From Moniliella sp. 'wahieum' (lineage: Eukaryota; Basidiomycota; Moniliellomycetes; Moniliellales; Moniliellaceae), in assembly GCA_003971905.1 (NCBI GenBank), contig RSEE01000081.1:124001-188000 (forward strand): 64,000 nt of DNA. The letters run 5' to 3'. Positions 35,901 to 45,998 of the stretch are shown piece by piece (position 1 is the stretch's first letter; every line of letters begins with the position of its first letter). Under the pieces are notes generated by a model that saw only the letters and a program-made list of their open reading frames with translations, did not search any database and was not told where the DNA came from. Position numbers and translations under genes: made by a program.

Positions 35901-37149
35901 CGGAAAGTTGGCGGTATTGATTTCTTCGACCGTGCCTCTTGAACTCGCTCGAATGATAATGCCATTGCTGCTGATTTCTCCGGCGGGACTAACCGTTGAG
36001 AAATCTCTAGATTGCAGACGCCATTTTCGCCCATCCTGTTAATAGAGAGCATAGCTCTTATTGCGGGAGCTATATTTAGTGAATGTTATAATTTTACCGT
36101 ATCCATCCCCAGGTAGCTGCACAATAAACACCACCATCGTCCGAGACAAATGAAGGCAACCTACCTTTCGATTAACAAAAACACTCTATAATATGCTTCT
36201 GGAACGCACGATAATCGATGCATGCTGTATCCCTGGATTGATAATGCATGTGAAGATCGTAATGCTGTGGGCCTGTCGAGATCACCGGCAAGACCACCAG
36301 CATCGACTTCGAACGAACTCCTAAGAAAACCAAGAGAAGCGCTGTTATGTGAATGGCCGAGATATTCAGGAAAGTCGATGTGGGCGCAAGGCTGAGGGCG
36401 GGAGGATGATGAAGGCAAACCTAGCCATAGGGTGGTACACATAGCCCCAATCAGCTTAGATGCTAACAAACCGCATAGATGCTTCATGAAATAGATGCCT
36501 TTCATCTGCACTGAGTTCAGAAGGAACCGGGGCGAGAGGGACCCCCAAGGTATCGAAAGGACGATCACTTCGGCATGCTCATAAGCTTGCCTCTCCGGAT
36601 GAGAAGATGGGCTGCCCGCTTTACTCGTATACTGCGACCACGCACGTGTTGCGACCAACGAGGTCAACGATTATCTTATTACACTTATGGGCCGAACGGG
36701 CGCACATACGCAAACAACGAACGCATTTACGACGCACCGCCAGCGCTGCCGGGAGATGTGGGAGATTGCCGACATTCCATCAGCCCCTGCCTCCGGCTCA
36801 AAGATAGTAGGTTTCCAGTTCCGCACGCTCTTGTGGCAGCATGTGCAAATGTGGCGTCATGGCCTGCACCGGCACCCAGTCCAAAAGTTTGGTGCATCTC
36901 ATGAATCAATGCGGGAGCCTATTCTCTTGCTCGTCTGCTCCATGCCTGCCACCCACATTCACAATAACGGCCAACTGTGGAGGAAGAAGATGGGACGAGA
37001 GGCATGGGAGGAAGGCAAGCGCACTGACTACCGGGTAATGGGACTGGAGCAATCGGGGGATCAAGAATGGAGGTTCACCATATACTCTGCGCGATTCGGG
37101 AACCCAGGAAGAGCCACACCGGCGGAAGATGGAACATGAGAGCACGGAC

Positions 37150-37440
37150 GCCTTTGGAACGCGCGGGAGAAGGAGCTGCTTCGGTTGCTGGAACAAGCAG
37201 AATGCGACAAGAACGTCAAGCTAAGTATCAGGGACGCACCCAAGAGCCGTTTTTCCACCCTGGTCTTGACGACGCGAGGATACTACGGCATCAAGACAGC
37301 GGGCAAGGTGCTAGGGCACTGGAAGGATTTGTCTATACTGACTCTAAAATGGAGGAGATGGTTCGCCGCTCGGATATGTCTAGTACCCACGTTCATCTGT
37401 ATCCACACGCACCTCCTCGAGGGTATGGGAACTGATGGCG
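37150..37440 (+). pseudogene. Possible SANT/Myb-like fragment
   Basis: One frame reads WNAREKELLRLLEQAECD (about 37156-37209) and, after an interval, KTAGKVLGHWKDLS (about 37297-37338). The spacing and the W...LL...GHWKDL pattern resemble a SANT/Myb helix set. Nothing around it completes a gene, and weak similarity by eye is the only support. Confidence 0.2.
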
Positions 37441-38715
37441 ACCACCAGAGAGTCCTGATCAAGTGGCGATTCCCTGGTTCCTTAGACGGGGTTGGCGCTA
37501 ACATACATAACAAGCAACACACGCCGGATGAACAGAGGTCGGTTTATGCGCAGCGTTTCTTTGTCCCAGCTTTTAAAAGTTCTGTCAATGATATGAATGC
37601 AGTATAGAGAGAAGGGCAGTGCCGTGATTGGTCTGGGTGAGCTCGATGAGGGTGGCCGCCAGTCCACCCGTGGCAGTGGGTATGTGAGAGGCCGGTCCAT
37701 GGCTTGACCCCAAAATTGGTCGCACATTCAGACAGCCAAGGGAGAGACAACGACGAGTAGTGGAGGCGCATCGCGCAAGCTTGCTGGCCTCATCCACCGC
37801 GAGGTGAGTAAGTGCATAGCCCCCCCAAATTGTGAGCGCCTTTTTATCCATCCTCAAAGTACATGTGGGCCTTTGACGCTTTGACCCTGAACTTGCAAGT
37901 GTAGGCTCTTCTGCTTGCGCTTCCACATCTGGGGTTAGTTTCAGGTGGCCTGTGCGTCTTCAAGTATGATATCTGTGAGGCTCGCTCTTCCCTCGTGCCT
38001 TTCTCGCTTCTGCCTTAGTTTGGTTGCGACCTCACCGATGTCCGCCCAAACACTCGGCTGCTCCCCGTCATTCGGGGCATCTTCCGTTACGCGCTCGTCC
38101 GCTTTTTCCTCTCTTAGACCCTTTCGTCAATCTATCTTCCTTGAAACCCCGGGTCTATTACAAACCTTAACAATGAGCCAACAAAAAACAGCGTTGTTCC
38201 TACCAAGCTTGTCCTCCTTACACGTGGTTGCTACACCGTCCTCCCTTCTGCCCCCCCGCCACCCCCAGGAGGCACCAAAGCACATCAGGATCCAAACACG
38301 CGCAACAGAGGTCTCTGTGCTCACCAGGGACACAAAAAGGGGCCGGGGCGCCACGCGATCAACGGCGGGCTGGTCGGGGCGGTAGGGAAAAGCAAGTCCT
38401 GTCGGGGCACCGGTAATCCACACCAACGAAACCAAGTACGCGGCAGTCGTCTGCAAACGCTCAATGGAAGAAAGAAATGAGAGAGGCGAAGTGCACTCAC
38501 AGCATCGCGTCCTGCGCCACGATCTCCAGGCTGGCCGTTGCAAGCCTCGGAATCGCATTAGAGTTCACCTTCTTCAAAATCGTCACCGTACCGTACCTTG
38601 GTACGCTAGGAACAGGAAGATCAGTCGGTCAGTATATACCCTTTGAGATATGTAGGATGATGGGAGACCATGACGTACCCGAGGAAGCAGAGGCGGATCC
38701 TCCGCCGCCGGTCGC

Positions 38716-40934
38716 TTAACCCTTTGTTATCCGACGCATCCGAGTCGGCTGCAAACCCTTCATAGTCCAACCGACGTGGGCCAATGCCGCCATTGTACCC
38801 AATACCTGCTCACGACGGAAAGGACGAGGATGTTCTGCCCGAGGCGGAATAGGACGATGAGCAAGACTGTTGGCGTCACGCCACGCATCCCGGTTCCACC
38901 TGTCATCCCTTGGTTCAGGACGACGACGATATTGTTCGCGTTCACGCTCACGTGCGCGTTCTCGGTCTCGTTCACGTTCGCGCTCGCGTTCGCGTTCACG
39001 CTCGCGCTCGCGCTCCCGTTCTTCCCGCTCGCGAGCCCGTTCCTTTTCCCGCTCAACCTTAGCTTGTTGCTTCCGTGCCGACTGCACATACAGATTCCAT
39101 GCCATCTCACGTACTTTGGCAGAGGCCTCGGTCCATGCTGCAAACGTCTGAAGTGGTTCCAACTTGGCAACCTCGTCAAACGACACATCCAGGGAGGTGC
39201 TCAAGCTGGCATCAAGCTGGCGCAGGGCGTACCGGAGATCATTGGCTTGGCGTTGGATCATTAATTCTTGTTTGCGGTTCCTCCGTTGGTGTTGGAGCAA
39301 CTGGTCTGGACGCGCGGGAACAAGAGTTTTCGTTCCTCGGCCGAAAGGAAACTGTTCAAACCCAACTCACTGACCTTGGCTTCAACGTTTCGGATGGAGT
39401 GTCCAACGTTACCTCCAACCCAGCCGTGGAAGTCTTGGCGCACTTGCTTGGCTGCCTCGTCCAAACGATGGTCCAGCTGGTCCACCAAGTCGTAGAAAAG
39501 GTCCATGGGGTGGAACCCGGCTGGCCCAACATGGCGCGCACCCGCTCATCCTCCTTGACAAGCGGATACACCTCGGTCCAGGTGGAACTAGCATGAATAT
39601 GACCCTGGGCGTGCAACGCTGCAACAATGTTTGGACCGCGACACGGCGGTGGTATTCCAGACGCGCACGTTCTTTTTCTTGTCCTTTCTGCGAATCCGTT
39701 CTTGTGCCTCGACTTGGCGCATGTGCGTTTCAAATACTTCGAGCAAATCGGGCAAGGAAATGGACTGCAAGGTAGGGTGCACTTGCCATTGGGGGGTTTG
39801 GACCAAACTGTCGTACGCTTCTTGCCAACGGGAAAAGACAGTCAAGTCCATTGCCTTGAGCAGGGTGGAAACGGTTGCTTTGTTTTCCTCTCGCGTTTTC
39901 TGTTCCTCAGCCTGTCATAATCATCACGTTAGTTTCGTGTCGCCTGAATCGACCGCACAAACAACCACACACAAAACGTACCTCGTGAGTTTCCTTCATG
40001 GTGCGGATGACATAGTCATACGCCTCCCTGCGCTCCGCCTCGTCGAGCACGGCGGTCCACTGGGTAGTCTGACCAAAAAGTTTGTAGGCCGACTCATACG
40101 AATAATACGGCTTGACCTTGTCCCAACAACTTTTGGAACGTACTGGCATACATGCGAATCCGGTCGTTCCGACGCTCCCGCTCGGCTGTTGAGCGCATCA
40201 ATGTACTTGGTAAATGCAGCCTTGCGGTCCGAGAGGGTAGACAATGACTTGTACAACGGTTCCGTCACAATATGCCGCATCGTCTGTTCCCACGTCCATT
40301 CTGGCCCGACCCCCTTAACCTGCAGCAGTCCCATAAACGTTCCTCTGCCGCATTCGACGCCGGTAGCACGTCCAGCTGCAAGGGTGCTAAGCATGCCCAT
40401 GAGCAGAAGCAGCAACAGCAGGAGGCATCGGTGGGGCCGCCTGCGGGCGGAGGGAGACTGGCTGGCCGAACGGGCGGACGGGCGGGGAGGTGCGGGGGAG
40501 GTTTGGGCGGCTGGGCGGGCACGGGAGGCTGCTGAACAGGGGCAGGAGAAGAGTGTGTGCTCTCGGCAGCCTGAGGCGTGCCGACCGGAGCGGCTGGCGA
40601 GGGGCTTTGCGGGGCACCATTCAACAAAGCTAGAGGAAGAGAGCGGGTCAGATGAATGCTGCGAAAGGCAAAGGGAAGAGAGGTACGGTACCTTCAGCTC
40701 CGATGGCAGCGTCCAGTGCGTTCCTGGGTGTGGTGGAAGAGTTGACATAGTAGGTGCGGTCGCCCGTCTTGTAGGCCTTCCATTCGTCTGGTCGAGGAGG
40801 CGTTCCTGCTCGGTCTTGAGCTCGTCGGGCTTTTGCCAAACGGAGCGCTTCTCTTGGGCATTGTACCAATACACACGGCCGTTAGCATGGGTGTGCTCGC
40901 TCCAGGCCGAGGAGGGGGAGGCGGTTTCGGGCAT
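38716..40934 (-). CDS. PRP40: PRP40, U1 snRNP-associated splicing factor (WW-FF protein)
   Basis: Prp40 bridges the 5' splice site and branch-point complexes in early spliceosome assembly. ATG 40934 leads straight to WW1 (WSEHTHANGRVYWYNAQEKRSVW). WW2 (WKAYKTGDRTYYVN, about 40790) follows; its second Trp is lost or hidden by a frame break. An intron near 40690-40632 precedes a Pro/Ala-rich linker. FF domains follow: FMGLLQVKGVGPEWTWEQTM (about 40340-40280), YSYESAYKLFG (about 40100), an intron at about 39981-39913, then LTVFSRWQEAYDSL (about 39845), WTEVYPLVKEDERVRAMLG (about 39570) and NDLRYALRQLD (about 39240). The tail is an Arg-Glu dipeptide tract (about 39050-38930). Stop chosen at 38716; another frame reads more plausibly over the last 40 codons, so the exact C-terminus is open. 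Confidence 0.92.
38930..39050 (-). repeat. (CGYGAR)n tract encoding the Arg-Glu repeat of PRP40
   Basis: About 120 bp of imperfect hexanucleotide repeat encodes alternating Arg and Glu. Such a tract is prone to length change and to assembly error. Confidence 0.8.
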
Positions 40935-43371
40935 CGCGCACTGACCAAGGAGCTTTCCCCGTGTGTGGAGGAGGCAGGGGCGCGGAAAGTGGTGGTGGTG
41001 GCAAAGAGGCGCCGCCGGACGCCGTCGACAATGAAGACGACGACGACGACGGCGGCGGCGAGCCAGGATGCTAGGGTTGATTAGCTAATAGGGCATTTTG
41101 CGCAGATTTTCAACCAAACAAATGCGACTGAAATGTCATATTTCAACCTGCAACTGGCGCTTCACAAGTACCAGGGCATACATAGCACGCAGAGCAGCCA
41201 TAGCAGGCGCAGCAGCACAACCCGACGAGCGATGGACGTGTCGACTGGCCTACCCCAACCACCTCACTGGAACCGACCGATGTTGGGTCATACGTGTGGC
41301 AATGATGCAGCAGCCACGCGTAGGCCCGAGGCAGCAGCTGAGCGCGAACGCGAACCCAACTAACCCCTGCTTTGCCAGACGACACGCTGAGCGGGGACAC
41401 GGACGCAGCCCTTTGCCCCACCGTCTCTTCGCGGGCAAGCGCTTTGGTTCCGGGAACGTCATTGGGATCCAGTCCCTGGCCGAGTCCAGAAGGGGCGAAC
41501 CACACCAGAAGGAAAGACGTACATTGCCGACGACAACGGCCGCACCACTACCTCGGTCATCGCGCTGCAGGAACAACAACAGCAATAACAACCTCGATGG
41601 TACCCGACTGTAATTGGTGTCCCAAAAGGGTCCGTTCCCGAGCGGGTGGGGGATGCGGTGGTCGGCGACGGGGCGGGTATTGCTTTGTGGATCACAACAC
41701 AACGCAACACCATGACCACCACCTTGGACAATCCACCGCCATCTTGAATGATCCACGATTGGGCTGGATCTCAGATCCCACTATATTGCCCTCCCGACCG
41801 GCATTTGAGAGAGTGAAGGAACAGTGTCAAGTGTTTGTCTCAACGCTGGCTTACCGCTGGCTTTACCAAACTGAGATACTATGCCGCAAAAAGGCTGTTA
41901 TAGATCGAAGTATTTAGTAACCTGGAACTGTTGATTGGTGGTGACGGAGAAGATTGATCAGGAAGATTGGAAGCGATGGGCGAGTACTGTGGGGCTTCCG
42001 AGCACGGGATTGAACGTAGTCCAATGGTTTGGGGAGTGCGTACTGTCGCAGCCGGGGGACGAGGGAAACGACTGTTGCAATTAACTTTCGACTTGTACTA
42101 TACCTCGCGAATGCCTGTGAATATGGAATGGTTTCTGTCACCACCAGCAGTACGGTGGGGCATCTCATCATCTGCCTCCTGTTCGGGCCGCAAAGATCAT
42201 GATGATGAATGTCGATGACTGTCATCGACGGTCACACACATGTGATCCGTGGTGCCCTGGCGCTCTCTCTTCTGTTCCGCTTGGCACTTGGCTCTGTGTG
42301 CCAGGGCGCTGGTGGGTGCGCTGAAAAAATGCGATGGAGGTGTGCGAGAGAGTGGAGATCGAAGGACGAAGAAGTAACTGGGCTGTGGCAGATTGAGCCG
42401 CGCAGGCAGGGAGGGCATGCCACATGGCGGATCACGTAATGCTGACGCGGAGGCAGCCGACGCAAATGACGTAGACAGCGGCGCGCAAACACGGCAGGCG
42501 GGGGCAGACGGGACACTGGCGCGGTGGGGGAAATGGGCGTGCGCATCGGGAGGGACTGGGTCAGGCGGCGAGCGCCGAGGAGCGCAGGCGGCGGGGCGGA
42601 GGCGCAGTGCATGTGGGGGATGCTCGATGCGGCGGCTGGGGCGCATGCAGGGCGGCGCAGCGCAGGCGACGCAGGGGGCAGGCGGGCGCCAGGGTGGTGC
42701 AGGGTCGTCCACAGCTTTGGGGCGCGTGCGCTAGGGTTGCGCAAGGTGTCGAATCGCATGTCAGATCTCAGAGACCAGGCGCATCGATCGCTGAGCGCTG
42801 GTCGCTGATCTCAGATCTGGGATGCGAGGGGCATGCATTAAGCATGGTGCCTGCCACACGCTGCGTCTGCGTGCTGGGCGGGTGGGTCGTGCTACAGACG
42901 GACAGACTCGACGGCCCTCTGTTCCCCCCACCTTGCCGGGCCCTCCTTGGCTGCCCAGCCCACCGAGCCCACCGCTCTCCTCGTCTTTGCCGTCGCCCTC
43001 GCCCTCGCCTCGCCTTATCCTCGCCCTCGCATCGCCCTCGGCCTACCCGCCATCCCGCCCGTGGGCATGCACCCCGCCGTCTGACCCCCCACCCCCTCCC
43101 CTGCCCTCCTCTCGCGCGTCTATCCACGCCCCCTGCTCTGGTCGCCCACCCGACCGCCTACGAAGAGCATTCATCCATACCCGCCTCTCGTCTCCGTCTC
43201 TTTCTCTTTCCCGTTCCCTTTCCTTTCCCTTTCCCTTCCCCGTCGGCCTTGTCCTCGCGGCCTCATTCCGCCTCTCCTGCCCGCCTAGCCTCCCTGGGCC
43301 CATCCTTCCCTTCCCTCTGCGTTTCTCTCTCTTCCTCTCCTTCATCTCCTTCCTTGGCCGTGGTGCTGCCC
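40935..43371. other. Intergenic between PRP40 and the Ser-rich gene
   Basis: No gene is supported. A (GAC)n tract lies at about 41030-41063. GATCTCAGATC occurs at 41767-41777 and 42807-42817, with TCAGATCTCAGA at 42761-42772. From 42900 the sequence becomes a Cys-Thr pyrimidine tract on the + strand, probably promoter or leader of the next gene. A Cys-rich minus frame at 41143-41505 has no recognisable domain. Confidence 0.55.
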
Positions 43372-45344
43372 ATGCGACCGAGCCCGCTGGACCTTTCTCA
43401 CGATCCCCGATCGGACCGCGGGTACGCAGTTTGGATCCACTCGATAAGCCAGCCCAGATCAGCTCGGAGCGGAGCACGCTCGCAGGCGCGCCCTCACCTC
43501 CCCCTCCTGCTTGCTCCTCGGACCCCTGCAACGCACCCACCCCAACTCCCGTTCCGCTTCTCTTGACCTGCCTTGCCCCACCTCATCATCCCCTCCTGCT
43601 TTGACCCAAAGCACGCGCTGCCGTAACGGGACCTACGATCTCAATCCCCGTCTGGCTGCTCAGCGCCTGCCAAAGTCCTCGTCTGAACTCCCTCGTTCAA
43701 CGCGCTCCTCTCAAGCGGGCAGTCAAGATCACTCTGATTCTTCCGTTTCCGCCTCCGAGGACATAGGCCCGACGAGCGAGGCAGATGGCACTCATGACAC
43801 CGAAACGCGCAGCTCCAGTGAAGAAGGCGGTGTGAGCAGCACCTCGGACAGTCGTTCTTCTTCCTCGCTGCTGTCGGCCTACACCTCTGCCTCTACATCG
43901 ACTATTGCTACTACACCCGCGTCTGATTCGTCCATCTCTTCCTCTCCTAAGCCTTCGACACCTAATGACCCCACCCGGTCCGCACGGCGGCCCATCGCCT
44001 TTTGCATGTTGGGTCCTTCCCTGGGTGCCAACCACCCGCGAGACTTTCCCAGCACGACATGTTGCCGCCCCTTCGTTCTTTGTACCATCATCGTCTTCCT
44101 CTGCGCCCTTCTCCTCGCCCTTCCCTCCGCCCTTCTCGCTCCGCCCCATACGCGTTGACATTCAAACCTTCGCCTTTCTCGTCCTCGGTCACACCCAGCC
44201 TGCGCGGACCCTCTCCTGCCCGCCAGCAAAGGCGCGCTTGGACCCTGTGCCTCCGCGCCTCGATCTCGCCCATCAGCCCACCGTACGGGACCTTGTATCT
44301 CATGCACAACGCGGAGCACCTGGGTCCAAGCTTTCTCTCCGTCCCAACATGATCCAGGCACCCACATCTCATCTTCCAGCTCCCGTATCCCCAAGTACGG
44401 CGGCGCGGGGGAAACATCATCCAATCCCCTGATGTGTGCATCCCCGTCCGAACAGGGATGCGGCCTTCTTCCCCCCTTCGTCCTCGCGATAGCCGCCCGC
44501 CTGGTCCCGGGGTAACGAGTGACCGATCTCGTTTTGACTCCCCCATTGGCTCTGGCTCTGGCAGTGCCTCCGCTGGCTCAGGCTCGGGAGGGCGTGGTGA
44601 TTCGGAAGGTATGGATCAGGAAGCCGAATCGGAGGAAGAGGAGCAACCCAGTTCGGATCCTGGTGCGCCTGACACTTCCTCTGAAGAGTCGTCTCGTTTG
44701 GACGAAATGGGATCGAAGGAAGTGTCGTCTGAGCTGATGAATTGTACGATGGCCGCCCAATTGGCATACGCGTACCATCCGCATAAGATTTACGTCCCAC
44801 CACGTGCTTCAGCTCCCGCTTCTGCACCCGCACCCGCGTCTCTCGATCGGACCCGTCCGGGCTCGCGAGAACGTGAGACGGTAGCCTGGACGGAGGACAC
44901 TCGCACCCGCCGCCACAGATCCGGTATACGCTTCGTCCTCCTCCGTCAGAGTTGAACCTGGCCTCCCTGGGTGGTGGGCATCATCGACATCATCACTTTA
45001 CCTCTGCCACTGACGCCATGCTCTGGTTTGGGGCAGAACTGCGCAAGGCGCAGTTTGACTTGGTTCTCTCACCTCTCATGCCCCCCTCGGCACCCACACG
45101 AGCAGAGTGGGTGCGGCAACAGGCTGCTGAGCAAGACGGTGTACGACCTCGGACAGCTGGGAAGCGCCCCGTGGCGGTCCTGGGGGCGTAGATATTTTGT
45201 GTTGTGGCCTGAAGACGTCAAAGAAGAATCGCTAGATCTCCCCTCGCGCTCTCGTCCCGTCAGAAGGAGTGGGTCAACCGACTGTTGCCAGCAGTGGCTG
45301 AGCTGGAGCCCAACTGGAGCGAATGGGACTGGGGGGACATCTGA
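43372..45344 (+). CDS. Ser/Pro-rich protein of unknown family with a conserved-looking C-terminal part
   Basis: I do not recognise this gene. From ATG 43372 (MRPSPLDLSHDPRSD) the first two thirds are low-complexity Ser/Thr/Pro with acidic patches (about 43700-43960 and 44600-44720), read through several frames. The last 500 bp look like a folded region: QLAYAYHPHKIYVPP (about 44755), AMLWFGAELRKAQFDLVLSP (about 45018-45077), VYDLGQLGSAPWRSWGRRYF (about 45139-45200), LWPEDVKEESLDLPSR and, in the final frame, VNRLLPAVAELEPNWSEWDW before TGA 45342-45344. The aromatic-rich C-terminus is the best handle for a homology search. No signal peptide or membrane segment is visible. Codon use is GC-rich like the neighbours. 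Confidence 0.55.
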
Positions 45345-45998
45345 TGTATGTTCTTCACGCTGTGGATGTGGGGAAAAAACGTGTGGGGGGGAAGGGGTTG
45401 AGTTTGACCTCTTTTATCTTCGTTTGGCATTGTGCTGCTGTTGGCTCCTATTTTCCGTCCTCTTTTTTTGTCTTTGGCGCTTTCTGTCTCGTTTCCTGTT
45501 CCCGTTCGGATCTGTTCCAGCTCAAGCTCAAGGTCGACTGAGTGGTCTGCTCAGGGCTGCCTGAGGCCGGAGGTCAGGCCTGAGCGATGGGGCAACCAGA
45601 CTATCGACCCACCCTCGTGCTCCGTCGCACCGGCAAGGTTCTTGCTGGCTGGAAGAAGAACAGTCCGTTGCATGTCGGATTGCCTGTCCACCATGCCCTC
45701 TGCAATGCATCATTCCTATGCTGTGTGCCTGCCTAATAGATAACGTGGTTCACAGGCCCGGGCGAGGCGAGTGTGCGGAGCTAGAACACTGCCCCTGTGC
45801 TGCGCCGCTGGTGCCAGAGCTCGGTGGGGCAGGCGAAAAACACCACATGCTGCTATTTATAGTGGGAGCCGCGACCATGTTGTTTTAACCCTCGCCCCTT
45901 CTGAGCCGCATGCTTGCCATCTGGCCACTGGCGCGCTCCCTTCCTCTCTCCCTCCCGCTTCCCTCTCCCTTTGCACCACCACCGACACAGGCGCAGCC
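45345..45998. other. Intergenic / promoter of BEM1
   Basis: The spacer holds CCTGAGG/AGGCCTGAG repeats near 45560 and a TATTTATAG box (45854-45862) 137-145 nt upstream of the BEM1 ATG. The last 60 bp is a C/T tract with CACCACCACCG, typical of fungal leaders. Confidence 0.5.
45854..45862 (+). promoter_or_regulatory. TATA-like element of BEM1
   Basis: TATTTATAG stands in GC-rich context about 140 nt upstream of ATG 45999. Confidence 0.45.

Larger units (their letters stand above)
29803..38715. other. GC-poor, gene-poor region of about 8.9 kb
   Basis: No confident gene on either strand. Composition drops to roughly 40% GC in the 34-kb lines I counted, against 60% or more in the flanking genes. 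Open frames are short and motif-free. Notable islands are the in-frame 33-nt repeat (32834-32955), a possible SANT-like relict (37150-37440) and overlapping open frames at 37945-38558. I see no terminal repeats, integrase or reverse-transcriptase motifs. Confidence 0.6.

Noticed and set aside
36161..36667. 168-codon minus-strand open frame
   Set aside because: No family motif, no neighbouring exon, AT-rich codon use unlike any confirmed gene here.
37945..38558. Opposed open frames (146 and 143 codons), one starting MSQQKTALFLPS like zinc-independent alcohol dehydrogenases
   Set aside because: The resemblance ends after a dozen residues and no Rossmann fold follows in any frame.
29803..38715. 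LTR retrotransposon in the GC-poor block
   Set aside because: I found no long direct terminal repeats, no YxDD reverse-transcriptase motif and no integrase zinc motif in any frame.
42607..43566. 319-codon open frame, Pro/Ser/Leu/Arg-rich
   Set aside because: It follows a C/T-tract where all frames are open; the overlapping frames show the same low complexity and none has a domain.
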